Assembly: GCA_965116935.1 (NCBI GenBank)
Contig: OZ220737.1
Location: 5,518,001-5,582,000, forward strand
Reading direction: 5' to 3'
Length of the DNA stretch: 64,000 bases
DNA from: VXYL01 sp965116935
GTDB taxonomy: Bacteria; Pseudomonadota; Gammaproteobacteria; Pseudomonadales; Azotimanducaceae
This document shows, piece by piece, positions 8,548-15,786 of the stretch (position 1 is its first letter; each line of letters opens with the position of its first letter). The notes beneath the pieces are model-generated. The model was not told the DNA's origin and ran no database searches. It saw only the letters and a list, made by a program, of their open reading frames with translations. The translations under genes and the position numbers were made by a program.

Positions 8548-9255
8548 TTGTTTCTCAAGGTGTCCGCATGTCCTTTGCAAGACCTAGCGCAACAAATCAC
8601 GAACCTCGACGCCGTCGGCGATTGCACGCTCTTGTCGAGCGTGGGGTGTCGCGTTGCCGTGGGCCGCGTGCAGGATCACACCCTCGCGCTCTCGCCCCGG
8701 GAGCGCGAGCAGGTGGAGGGCGCCGTGGCGTCGCGCCGGGCGGAATACTCCACCGGGCGCTTTCTGGCAAAGCGGGCGTTGGGTCGGCTCGGCATCGACG
8801 CCCCCTCCATCCTCTCTGCCGGCCGCCGCCCGCTTTGGCCGGCAGGAGCGGTCGGCAGCATCACCCATTCACGGCGTTACGCGCTGGCCGCCGTCTGCCC
8901 GCGTTCGGATTTCGTCGGCGTAGGCATCGACCTAGAACGCACAAACCGCGTCACCGACCGGATCGCGCCCAAGACCATGACCGAGCGCGAGCTGGTAGGC
9001 GCGGCTGCCGGTTGGCCTCCCCATTCGCGCACCGCCAACTTCAGCGCCAAGGAAGCAGTGTTCAAGGCCGTCAACCCCATCGTCGGGCTGATGATCGGCT
9101 TCAAGGAAGTGGAGATCGTCTGGCGGCAGGAGGAAGCGGGATTCGGCGCCCGCTACATCGGCCCCAATCCAGAAAACGCCATCATGGAACGGGGCGAGGG
9201 GACCGTCTTTACGTTGGCGGACCACATCGGTGCCTTGTTCTGGCTCGAACCTTGA
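8548..9255 (+). CDS. 4'-phosphopantetheinyl transferase, EntD/Sfp-like
   Basis: Up to 235 residues. The enzyme moves phosphopantetheine from CoA to a serine of acyl- or peptidyl-carrier proteins. The family blocks are visible: GSITHSRRYALAAV (CoA-binding HS), VGVGIDLERT with the Mg-binding Asp, and FSAKEAVFKA with the catalytic Glu/Lys. The start is uncertain: TTG at 8548 and GTG at 8560 are in frame with no ATG nearby. No polyketide or non-ribosomal peptide cluster is seen in the window, so its carrier partner lies elsewhere. Repeats of two families bracket the gene. Confidence 0.85.
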   Translation: MFLKVSACPLQDLAQQITNLDAVGDCTLLSSVGCRVAVGRVQDHTLALSPREREQVEGAVASRRAEYSTGRFLAKRALGRLGIDAPSILSAGRRPLWPAGAVGSITHSRRYALAAVCPRSDFVGVGIDLERTNRVTDRIAPKTMTERELVGAAAGWPPHSRTANFSAKEAVFKAVNPIVGLMIGFKEVEIVWRQEEAGFGARYIGPNPENAIMERGEGTVFTLADHIGALFWLEP

Positions 9256-9264
9256 GTTGCGAGC

Positions 9265-9332
9265 AAAGGCCACGCCTAGCGGCGCGCTGTGGAGGGCGAG
9301 ACGCCCTCCCTCCGAGGGTGCGTCCGTGCGTG
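9265..9332. repeat. Dispersed palindromic repeat, diverged family A
   Basis: The hairpin GGAGGGCGAGACGCCCTCCC followed by TCCGAGGG resembles the right arm of family A (GGGAAGGCAGGATGCCTTCCC then TCCGAGG), with GGCG replacing GAAGG in the stem. The paired substitutions preserve the hairpin. Confidence 0.6.
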
Positions 9333-9407
9333 GCGCGGCTCGATCCGGCGAGGCTGCATTGACCCTGCAAGCAACCTGGAACCACACCCCCGGAGGGAGG
9401 GCACCAA

Positions 9408-9517
9408 GAGCTTGCACCGCAGGAGCGGCGCGAATGCGCCGCGTATGCGGTGCAAGGTCATGGGAAGGTGGGGGATGGGGTCAGACCCCGAGCGCTAGCG
9501 AGGGGTTTGGCGGCGCT
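9408..9517 (+). repeat. Dispersed repeat, family B, copy 1
   Basis: About 110 bp beginning GAGCTTGCACCG and ending AGGGGTTTGGCGGCGCT. It holds a hairpin (CGGCGCGAATGCGCCGCG) and then a conserved non-palindromic tail with GGTGGGGGATGGGGTCAGAC. The same composite occurs at 14400, 14992 and, inverted, at 60568. Confidence 0.85.
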
Positions 9518-9598
9518 CGCCCTCCACAGCGCCGCCGGGCGCTTGCATTACGACTTGGTAGGCTTGCCGGTTCCAAGCCAATAACAGAAGGGCCGCGA

Positions 9599-10369
9599 AT
9601 GCACGACCTGAAAGACAAAATCGCCGTCGTCACCGGCGCGACGCGGGGCATTGGCGAGGCCAGCGCTCGCGCTCTTGACGCTGCCGGCGCACGCGTCGTA
9701 CTCACAGGTCGCACCGTGTCAGACCTCCATCGAGTCGCCGGCGAACTCACAAACGATCCGGTGGTCCTCGAATCCGACCTGTCGCCGCCCAAGTCCGGCA
9801 CGGAACTGGCCGAGCGCGTGCTCGAAGCCGTCGGCGGCGTGGACATCCTGGTCAACAACGCTGGCATCCCCATGCGCCGCACGCCAGACCAGCTCACCGA
9901 GGAAGACTTCGACCTAGTCTTCTCCATCAACGTCCGCTCCCTCTTGATGCTGACGCTAGGGCTCGGCCCATCAATGGTCGAACGCGGCGGCGGCTCGATC
10001 ATCAACATCTCCTCCATCGCCAGCCTTCGCGGCCCCCTCGGCCGCGTCGCCTACGCCGGCACCAAGGGCGCCGTCGATGCCATCACCCGCGCCCTCGCCG
10101 CCGACTGGGGCGCCCACGGCATCCGCGTCAACGCCATATGTCCGGGCCTCATCGCCACCGCCATCTGGGAACCCGACCGCCAGAACATCCCCGGCCTCAT
10201 CGAACGCCTCGAAGACGGCATCGCCCTCAAGCGCTGGGGCTACGGCGACGACGTGGCAGACGTCGTACTGTTCTTCGCCACCGACGCCTCCCGCTACGTC
10301 ACCGGCGAAGTCGTAGCGGTGGACGGCGGCATGGCGCGCGTCGGCGCAGCGCCGCGCCCGAGAAAGTAA
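9599..10369 (+). CDS. Short-chain dehydrogenase/reductase (classical SDR)
   Basis: 256 residues, NAD(P)-dependent oxidoreductase of a hydroxyl/keto substrate, cytosolic. The cofactor loop TGATRGIG (12-19), NNAG (87-90), catalytic Ser138/139, Tyr152 and Lys156 (YAGTK) and the C-terminal DGG segment are all present, so it should be active. The start is ATG 9599; upstream in-frame sequence is repeat DNA and was left out. The substrate cannot be read from sequence. It stands alone, with a hicBA pair 120 bp downstream. Confidence 0.92.
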   Translation: MHDLKDKIAVVTGATRGIGEASARALDAAGARVVLTGRTVSDLHRVAGELTNDPVVLESDLSPPKSGTELAERVLEAVGGVDILVNNAGIPMRRTPDQLTEEDFDLVFSINVRSLLMLTLGLGPSMVERGGGSIINISSIASLRGPLGRVAYAGTKGAVDAITRALAADWGAHGIRVNAICPGLIATAIWEPDRQNIPGLIERLEDGIALKRWGYGDDVADVVLFFATDASRYVTGEVVAVDGGMARVGAAPRPRK

Positions 10370-10490
10370 CCGCGTTACGGGTGCGACGCAGGGGACATCC
10401 GTCGAGCTGCCTTACGGCGTACACTTGTCCGAATCGCATTGTGGGCGAACCGTTTGGTTGCGCCTTGCACGCAAGCACGAGGATGTCCGC

Positions 10491-10763
10491 ATGAACTCCG
10501 ACTGTATCCTCACCGACTACATCGACCGCGCGATGCGCGAGGCGACATACGACAAATTCCAGGACGGGAGCTTCAGCGGGCAGATTCCCCCCTGCAAGGG
10601 AGTGGTCGCATTCGGATCAACGCTCGTGGAATGCCAACAGGCGCTGCAGTCGACACTCGAGGACTGGCTTTGCCTTGGGCTCAAGCTCGGGCACGCGATC
10701 CCGGTGTTCGCGGGTATCGACCTCAACGAAGAGCCTGCTCGTGAGCCGATGGACACCGTGTAG
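10491..10763 (+). CDS. hicB: HicB-like antitoxin
   Basis: 90 residues. The fold is the partial RNase H-like HicB domain: DKFQDGSFSGQIPPCKGVVAFG is the typical strand-turn-strand, followed by the helix LVECQQALQSTLEDWL and the IPVF strand. It would bind and neutralise the HicA toxin encoded next to it. ATG 10491 gives the normal N-terminus; an in-frame start farther upstream adds unrelated residues. No separate C-terminal DNA-binding domain is present. The gene order is antitoxin first, opposite to the common hicA-hicB order. Confidence 0.8.
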   Translation: MNSDCILTDYIDRAMREATYDKFQDGSFSGQIPPCKGVVAFGSTLVECQQALQSTLEDWLCLGLKLGHAIPVFAGIDLNEEPAREPMDTV

Positions 10764-10950
10764 GCGGCAAGTGTTCATTGGGCGCCTGCGTGCGTTGGGC
10801 TTCGACGGGCCGTACAACGGATCCCGCCATCAGTTCATGCTGCTGGACAACCACCGACTGGCCGTACCGTCGAACGCGGAGTACTCGGTTGCACAGTTGC
10901 GCATCATGATTCGAAGTCGAGGCAATCCTCGGACGCACTGTGCCACTTGA
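10741..10950 (+). CDS. hicA: HicA-like mRNA interferase toxin
   Basis: 69 residues from GTG 10741, overlapping the end of hicB by 23 bp in another frame. The short double-stranded-RNA-binding-like HicA fold is visible: a first helix with LRALGF, then GSRHQFMLL containing the conserved histidine that is essential for RNA cleavage, and a C-terminal helix VAQLRIMIRS. The overlap implies translational coupling to the antitoxin. GTG is the only sensible start in frame; it gives about the usual length. Confidence 0.78.
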   Translation: MSRWTPCRRQVFIGRLRALGFDGPYNGSRHQFMLLDNHRLAVPSNAEYSVAQLRIMIRSRGNPRTHCAT

Positions 10951-11075
10951 CGAATGGAGTGGCATGTAACCGACGCATTGATCCGCGCGGCCGCCTCCGA
11001 CACGCGTGGCCCACTGCCCAAACCGCGCAACTTGCGGCAAACTTGCGAGTCCATTCCGCAAACCGAGAGCAAGCC

Positions 11076-11963
11076 GTGGCAGAAGCCGAGACCATCCCCG
11101 CCGAGTCCGAAGCCCTAACTCGCACCTTGGCCTCCATTGAGGAACTCGGCCTCGGCGAGCACCTGATCGAGCTCGAAACCCAAGGCTTCACCACCGTCAA
11201 GGGCGTGCTCTCGGAGTCCCAGATCCAGCGAGCCAGGGCCGCCATCCTCGCCCGGGCCGAGCGTGACGCTGGCCACAGCATCGACCCCGCGACGGCTACC
11301 GCCGAAGACTGCGAGGGCATGACCTACATCCCCTACATGCTCTACGAGGATGAGGTCTTCGAGGAAATCCTCATGGCGCGCGAGCCCCTCGCCCTCATCA
11401 CCTACCTTCTGGGCGAGAGCTGCCTGCTCTCCAGCATGGGCTGCCACTTCCGCGGCCCCGGCGGAATGCACCTGCCGCTCCACTCCGACAACGGCAACGG
11501 CATCCCGGCACCGTTCACGTCCTTCTCCCAAGTGGCCAACGTCAACTACGCCCTCACCCCCTACACCCGCGAAGCCGGCGCCCTCGCCATGGTGCCCGGC
11601 AGCCACAAGTTGGCCCGCCAGCCCAAGCCGGACGAATCCGACCTCGGCGACAACCCCAACCCGAACGCGGTGTCCATGAACATCGACCCCGGCGACGCCG
11701 TGATCTGGCACGGCAACAGTTGGCACGGCTCCTTCGTCCGCAAGCTCCCGGGCGTGCGCATGAATCTCGCCGTCTATTTCAACCGCCAATACATCCAGAC
11801 CCAGGAACGCCACGGCACCACCGTCCCGCAAGAGGTCCTCGCCCGCCACGCCAACAACCCCCGCTTCCTCCACCTGCTGGCGGGCAAACAACCCTACGGC
11901 TGGCAAACGGAAGGCCCGGACTACAGCAAATTCGCCCTGATGCCGAGGGGGCTCTACGACTGA
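11076..11963 (+). CDS. Phytanoyl-CoA dioxygenase (PhyH) family protein
   Basis: 295 residues, a non-haem Fe(II)/2-oxoglutarate oxygenase. The iron ligands are H136 and D138 in LHSDNG and a distal His in WHGNSWHGS (H217 or H212); R228 in VRMNLAV would hold 2-oxoglutarate. GTG 11076 follows a GAGAGC purine stretch and gives the usual N-terminus. PhyH proteins hydroxylate diverse small molecules, so the substrate is open. No pathway partner is adjacent; toxin-antitoxin genes lie on both sides. Confidence 0.88.
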   Translation: MAEAETIPAESEALTRTLASIEELGLGEHLIELETQGFTTVKGVLSESQIQRARAAILARAERDAGHSIDPATATAEDCEGMTYIPYMLYEDEVFEEILMAREPLALITYLLGESCLLSSMGCHFRGPGGMHLPLHSDNGNGIPAPFTSFSQVANVNYALTPYTREAGALAMVPGSHKLARQPKPDESDLGDNPNPNAVSMNIDPGDAVIWHGNSWHGSFVRKLPGVRMNLAVYFNRQYIQTQERHGTTVPQEVLARHANNPRFLHLLAGKQPYGWQTEGPDYSKFALMPRGLYD

Positions 11964-11998
11964 GACTCTGCCTTCCGCGACCGTTGGAGCAACGTCTC

Positions 11999-12424
11999 GT
12001 GAACATCGACACCACATTCCTACGGCGCTGCATCGCCTCGCTCGAGAGGGCGGTGGAGGAGCTTGACGGGCTGGGCGACAGCGAGGATGTCCTCTACGAT
12101 ATCTATCGGGCAGCGTGCGTGAAGGAGTTCGAACTGGTGCTCGAGCAGAGTGGCAAGCTGTTGCGCAAGCGACTCGCGGCCTACTTCGCCAGCAACCGGC
12201 AGGCTGACCGCCTGCACTTCAAGGATCTCTTCCGCCACGCCGCCAAGCACTGCCTGTTGGACTGCGAGGCCGTCGAGCGCTGGATCGGCTATCGGGACAA
12301 CCGCAACGACACGGCGCACGATTACGGCGAGGACTTCGCGGAGGCAACGCTCGTCCTCCTGCCTGCGTTTGTGGACGATGCCAAGGCGTTCGCGGACATG
12401 ATCGACGACGCGGGCAATGCCTGA
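11999..12424 (+). CDS. HEPN-domain toxin of a HEPN/MNT pair
   Basis: 141 residues, all-helical HEPN protein of the nucleotidyltransferase substrate-binding type. The R-x4-H RNase motif is intact as RNDTAH (R102-H107). GTG 11999 is the start; sequence before it belongs to the spacer. It overlaps the downstream nucleotidyltransferase by 8 bp, the standard arrangement of HEPN/MNT toxin-antitoxin systems, in which the MNT partner AMPylates a tyrosine near the HEPN active site to silence it. The likely acceptor is the Y109 just after the motif. Confidence 0.85.
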   Translation: MNIDTTFLRRCIASLERAVEELDGLGDSEDVLYDIYRAACVKEFELVLEQSGKLLRKRLAAYFASNRQADRLHFKDLFRHAAKHCLLDCEAVERWIGYRDNRNDTAHDYGEDFAEATLVLLPAFVDDAKAFADMIDDAGNA

Positions 12425-12731
12425 TCGCCTGCACCTGCAGGAGAGGCACCGACGCATGCTCACGGCACTGCTCAAAGATCACATGCCGGATGTCGAGGTG
12501 TGGGCCTACGGCAGCCGCGTCAACAGCCGTAGCCACGACGGCAGCGACCTGGACCTCGTGCTTCGTGGACCCGGGCTAAAGGAGATTTCGCCCGAGCAAA
12601 TGGCTGACTTCAAGGACGCCGTGCGCGAATCCACCATTCCGTTCCTCGTCGAGGCACAGGATTGGGCACGGCTGCCCGAGCGATTTTGGCGGCAGATAGA
12701 ACGCCATCACGTAGTGTTGCGTGAGCCCTGA
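12417..12731 (+). CDS. MNT-family nucleotidyltransferase antitoxin
   Basis: 104 residues of minimal nucleotidyltransferase fold. The GSRVNSRSHDGSDLDL block (G32 to L47) contains the GS motif and the two catalytic aspartates D44 and D46; a third acidic residue is expected in FLVEAQDW. It should transfer AMP to the HEPN partner encoded 8 bp upstream in overlap. The pair is complete and probably functional. Confidence 0.87.
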   Translation: MPDRLHLQERHRRMLTALLKDHMPDVEVWAYGSRVNSRSHDGSDLDLVLRGPGLKEISPEQMADFKDAVRESTIPFLVEAQDWARLPERFWRQIERHHVVLREP

Positions 12732-12743
12732 GCCTCGCAGCCC

Positions 12744-12768
12744 GGCTCGTCAGTAGTGGTAACGAGCC
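12744..12768 (+). terminator. Possible terminator hairpin after the HEPN/MNT operon
   Basis: GGCTCGT and ACGAGCC form a perfect 7-bp stem with an 11-nt loop, 13 bp past the MNT stop codon and before the convergent comB gene. There is no T-run, so intrinsic termination would be weak. Confidence 0.35.
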
Positions 12769-12858
12769 ACCCTCAACCCAATCGGCTAGCTGGCACAATT
12801 TTCTGGCATCAGGGAAAAGTGCCCCGGACTGAAACTGGGCGTTGCAGCGTCGCCGGTC

Positions 12859-13608
12859 TCAGGCCCGGAACTCGCCGTTCGTGCGCACCGGCACCACATC
12901 GCTGCAGTCGAGCTCCGCGGCGAGTTCCACATCCACAGCGAAACCGCGATCGATGATTTCCCGTCCGGATGCACACGACTTCACGAACTCCGTCAGGTCG
13001 CTACCGGCAGCGCTGAACGAGCGCTCCGCCGCAATTGCCTCCGGCGACTTGGACCCGCCCAACCCCGCAATCACCGCACCGGCGCCCAGCCAGTCCTCAA
13101 GCGCAGGGCGCAGGGTTCCATCGGGCCACTTCTCGCCGCAGGGAATGACCGCAATGCGGGTGCCAGAGCCTGCCGCAGCGCGCGCAACGGCAGTCGCGTT
13201 GCGCAAAGATGCGGCGACTACCCGCGCCCCTTGAGCCGCGAGCGAAATCGTGGCGCCGTTCGGTGAAGGCAATACGAGGCGCGTCCCGGCGGGAATCTCT
13301 AGCAGGGAGGCGGGCGAGAGCGAGTAGCCACGGCCACCGCGTGAGGAAGCCAGGGGCGCGCCAGACCGGACCGCGAAATCCGACGCGGTTTCGTCGCGGA
13401 ACCTGTATGGGAGCACCGCCGCACCGTTCGCGACTGCGATCGCGACGCATGTCGTAAAGGAGAGCACGTCCACGACCACCACGACATCGCTTGTCGGTGC
13501 CAATGCCTCAATGCCTGCCAATCCCCACTCGCACCGCACGTCGAAGCCGGCCTGGAGGTGGGCCGGCACGACGACGGCAGCGCGATGGGGTTTCTGGTCC
13601 CCACTCAT
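12859..13608 (-). CDS. comB: 2-phosphosulfolactate phosphatase family protein
   Basis: 249 residues of the ComB family, which in methanogens removes phosphate from 2-phosphosulfolactate to give sulfolactate on the way to coenzyme M; bacterial members probably serve sulfolactate or related metabolism. Family-typical blocks are VVVVDVLSFTTC near the N-terminus, LPSPNGATISLAAQG, VIPCGEKWPDGTLRP and EDWLGAGAVI. The ATG at 13608 overlaps the stop of the upstream phosphatase gene (ATGA), so the two are translationally coupled. No other coenzyme M or sulfolactate gene is near, so the physiological role is inference. Confidence 0.85.
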   Translation of the reverse strand: MSGDQKPHRAAVVVPAHLQAGFDVRCEWGLAGIEALAPTSDVVVVVDVLSFTTCVAIAVANGAAVLPYRFRDETASDFAVRSGAPLASSRGGRGYSLSPASLLEIPAGTRLVLPSPNGATISLAAQGARVVAASLRNATAVARAAAGSGTRIAVIPCGEKWPDGTLRPALEDWLGAGAVIAGLGGSKSPEAIAAERSFSAAGSDLTEFVKSCASGREIIDRGFAVDVELAAELDCSDVVPVRTNGEFRA

Positions 13609-14216
13609 CGAACCACCGCCCTCCAGCTTCCGTCAGCATGGTTCCTTGTCAGCAATCCTCGCCATACGTGCAACGTCGTAAAGCGTTGCAGTTGGTAGCC
13701 GGCCGCTCTATCGCCTTGGAGGCGTGGGGCGACGCAATCTGGGTCGGCTTCCCAACTCGCTGGGCCCATCGCTTCGCGTGCCTTGGTGAGTTCGCCATCA
13801 AGCCCAAGGATCGAGTCCGCCAGTGCCAAGATGCGGCGGTTTGGCCATGCGTAGGGAGATGCCTTGCGCAAAGCCATGGCAGATTTCCTCGGGTCGCCGG
13901 TCTTTAGTGTGTGCGCGATCAAGCCGACGGCAGTGGACCGGCTGACGCCGGCTAGGCAATGCACCAGCAACGGGACCTCGCTGTCCCAGGTGTCAAGGAA
14001 CTTGATCAGGGCCTCGATGTGCTTGGTCTGGGGGGAGATTTTGCCGGGGCTTGGCAGGGTGATGTCGTGTATCGCGCACCTGTGGTGTCGTGCCGGGTCG
14101 ATTTCCGACGGCGTTCGGGGCTGCGCTTCGGGATGGATGACCGAGACGAGGTCGCGTACGCCGAAGTCCCGCACAAGGTGGGGCATGTCCGCGAGGCTAG
14201 AAATGATGATGGGCAC
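13605..14216 (-). CDS. Dual-specificity/tyrosine phosphatase-like protein
   Basis: 203 residues with a cysteine-phosphatase signature HCLAGVSRST (C87, R93), the CX5R loop of dual-specificity and tyrosine phosphatases. A candidate general acid lies in IHDITLP. I chose GTG 14216, preceded on the minus strand by GGAG at 5-nt spacing and by the family's usual N-terminus (VPIIISSLADMPHLV). An in-frame ATG at 14264 lies only 2 nt from the tRNA end and adds an unrelated leader. It is translated with comB and probably co-transcribed from the tRNA-Ser promoter. Confidence 0.85.
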   Translation of the reverse strand: MPIIISSLADMPHLVRDFGVRDLVSVIHPEAQPRTPSEIDPARHHRCAIHDITLPSPGKISPQTKHIEALIKFLDTWDSEVPLLVHCLAGVSRSTAVGLIAHTLKTGDPRKSAMALRKASPYAWPNRRILALADSILGLDGELTKAREAMGPASWEADPDCVAPRLQGDRAAGYQLQRFTTLHVWRGLLTRNHADGSWRAVVR

Positions 14217-14266
14217 GTGAGCTCCGGGATGCTGCGGGGGTCGGAAGGGGTTGGTTCGGCTCAACG

Positions 14267-14357
14267 TGGCGGAGAGGCAGGGATTCGAACCCTGGGTGCC
14301 CGTAAGGACACACCTGATTTCGAGTCAGGCCCATTCGACCAGCTCTGGCACCTCTCC
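14267..14357 (-). tRNA. tRNA-Ser (anticodon CGA)
   Basis: On the minus strand the 7-bp acceptor stem GGAGAGG/CCTCTCC closes a class II tRNA. The anticodon stem-loop reads CCTGA-CTCGAAA-TCAGG with anticodon CGA, followed by a long variable arm (GTGTCCTTACGGGCAC region) and a T-loop GGTTCGAATCC. Discriminator G and the CCA end are encoded (14267-14270). The anticodon decodes UCG serine codons. Confidence 0.97.
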
Positions 14358-14365
14358 GGGGCGAG

Positions 14366-14371
14366 ATTTTA
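14366..14371 (-). promoter_or_regulatory. Candidate -10 box of the tRNA-Ser promoter
   Basis: TAAAAT on the minus strand lies 8 nt before the tRNA 5' end, the right place for a sigma-70 -10. A -35 cannot be assigned clearly. The promoter would also drive the phosphatase and comB genes. Confidence 0.5.
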
Positions 14372-14399
14372 GCCGAAGTCTCTCCAGCGAGGCTCGGCT

Positions 14400-14510
14400 A
14401 GGAGCTTGCGCCGTAGAAATGGCGCGACAGCGTCATTCTACGGTGCGAGGTCATAGGTAGGTGGGGGCTGGGGCCAGACGCCGAGCGCTAGCGAGGGGTT
14501 TGGCGGCGCT
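14400..14510 (+). repeat. Dispersed repeat, family B, copy 2
   Basis: Opens GGAGCTTGCGCCGTAGAAAT, contains the AGGTCATAGGTAGGTGGGGG block and ends AGCGAGGGGTTTGGCGGCGC. It lies 12 bp beyond the 3' end of the Fur/Zur gene and in direct orientation to copy 3 at the gene's 5' end. Confidence 0.9.
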
Positions 14511-14522
14511 AGCGAGGCGCGA

Positions 14523-15044
14523 TCAGCCTTGTTTGTCGGTGGCGCAGGTGCCGCAGACGCCGGTGACTTCTACGACCGTGTTGTTTGGGCGGAAGCCGCG
14601 CTCGTTTGCGATCTCGGCCAGTAGCGTTTCGAGGCCGGTCGATTCCACTTCGTCCACGTGGCCGCAGGAGGAGCAGAGGAGGAACTGGCTTTCGTGGGTG
14701 TGGTCGGGGTGGTCGCAAGGCGTGTAGGTGTGGGCGGACTGGAGGCGGTGGACGAGGCCCACGCGCATGAGGAAGTCGAGGTGGCGGTACACGGTGAGGG
14801 GCGCGATCTTGCGGTTCTGGCGCTCCTCCAAGAGGCCAATGAGTTCGTAGGCGGAGAGGGGGCGGTCGTGGGCCAGCATTTCGGCATAGACGGCGAGGCG
14901 CGCCGGCGTTAGTCGCTCGCTTCTCTCTGCGCAACGGCTTTCGGCGAGCTTCTGCCACTTGGCCGCGAGCGGTGCGCTGGACGACGGCTTGGGAGCTTGC
15001 GCCGTAGAACGGCGCGTCGACGTCGTGCTACGGCGGGAGGTCAT
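14523..15044 (-). CDS. zur: Fur-family metal regulator, Zur-like
   Basis: 173 residues: a disordered basic/serine-rich leader (1-28), a winged-helix DNA-binding domain (about 30-105, with LTVYRHLDFL as recognition helix) and a metal-binding dimerisation domain. C124/C127 (CSSC) and C164/C167 (CGTC) form the structural zinc site, and the H-rich CDHPDHTHES is a second site. Position behind a MerC-like gene and the cysteine pattern favour Zur over Fur, but this is inference. The first about 17 codons lie inside repeat family B copy 3, so the repeat supplies the annotated start; the native start may be farther in. Confidence 0.85.
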   Translation of the reverse strand: MTSRRSTTSTRRSTAQAPKPSSSAPLAAKWQKLAESRCAERSERLTPARLAVYAEMLAHDRPLSAYELIGLLEERQNRKIAPLTVYRHLDFLMRVGLVHRLQSAHTYTPCDHPDHTHESQFLLCSSCGHVDEVESTGLETLLAEIANERGFRPNNTVVEVTGVCGTCATDKQG

Positions 15045-15100
15045 AGGGAGGTGGGGGCTGGGGCCAGACCCCGAGCGTTAACGAGGGGCTTGGCGGCGCT
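14992..15100 (+). repeat. Dispersed repeat, family B, copy 3
   Basis: Begins GGGAGCTTGCGCCGTAGAA and ends GAGGGGCTTGGCGGCGCT. It overlaps the 5' 53 bp of the Fur/Zur gene and is a direct repeat of copy 2 at the other end of that gene, so a 0.6-kb segment is bracketed by two copies. Confidence 0.9.
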
Positions 15101-15142
15101 AGCCAAACGAACCATCCGCGGAAGCCTGCGGTTCACGTTCGG

Positions 15143-15718
15143 TCACTCCGCACACCGACAGTCGAGGCACTCGTTCGACTCCACCGGGGCGCCTGGAACG
15201 CTGCCGCCGGCACACTTTCGTACCCAGTGCCAGATGTGCGCCGAGATCAACAGCACGCCGCCCAACACGGTGATCGGCTCCTCGTACGCCGACACCGACT
15301 CTGCGAACGCGGCCAACAGCAGCAGCGCAAGGCCGACGAACACGGAACCGACGAACAGTCGGTTGCCGGTCGCGGAGCGGGCCTGCCAAACCACGCGCAA
15401 ACTCACCGGAACCGCGGCGATGACCAAAAGCTTGTGCACAAGTTCGCTCTCGGCCGCCTGCGCCACCACCGGCATGAACGCCACGAGCACGGGCAGAGCG
15501 ACGCAGTGGAGCACGCAGAGCATCGACAGCCCCGCCGCGTACAGGTCCGGGCGCGCCGCCGCGCTCCACCGCACGCTCTTGGGGCCAAACGGGTCCACGG
15601 CGATCGTCCCGGAGCCGCCGCCCGCCGCGCCACGATGATCGAGCAGCGTTCCACCTTGCCCGTCCGCCAAAATCGGCGATTGGATGGCCGGCGGCTTAGT
15701 TTCCAGCGCCACGTACAC
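15143..15718 (-). CDS. MerC-like membrane protein
   Basis: 191 residues with a soluble leader of about 55 residues followed by four hydrophobic segments, the size and topology of the MerC domain. The first helix has the motif LCVLHCVALP, the paired cysteines used by MerC for metal binding; the C-terminal tail is cysteine-rich (KCAGG, ECLDCRCAE) and preceded by HIWHW. MerC-like proteins are inner-membrane metal uptake or handling proteins. No mer operon genes are present. A neighbouring Fur/Zur regulator transcribed in the same direction and a 12-bp palindrome upstream suggest zinc-responsive expression. Confidence 0.8.
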   Translation of the reverse strand: MYVALETKPPAIQSPILADGQGGTLLDHRGAAGGGSGTIAVDPFGPKSVRWSAAARPDLYAAGLSMLCVLHCVALPVLVAFMPVVAQAAESELVHKLLVIAAVPVSLRVVWQARSATGNRLFVGSVFVGLALLLLAAFAESVSAYEEPITVLGGVLLISAHIWHWVRKCAGGSVPGAPVESNECLDCRCAE

Positions 15719-15739
15719 GTCCCTTCCCGCGAAAACGAT

Positions 15740-15751
15740 ACGTTATAACGT
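15740..15751. promoter_or_regulatory. Candidate Zur/Fur-type operator
   Basis: The perfect palindrome ACGTTATAACGT lies 22-33 bp upstream of the MerC-like start. Its GTTATAAC core resembles the centre of Zur boxes in proteobacteria. It is the only such site noticed near the regulator. Confidence 0.5.
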
Positions 15752-15786
15752 TCTCGGTGGAGCCGCAACATACGCGGGCCCCCGCT

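Noticed and set aside
12744..12768. Strong intrinsic terminator
   Set aside because: Stem is good but no T-run follows; kept only as a weak candidate.
14267..14357. tRNA-Ser as attachment site for the integrase
   Set aside because: It is 10 kb from the integrase and no duplicated tRNA 3' end was found in 3-5 kb.
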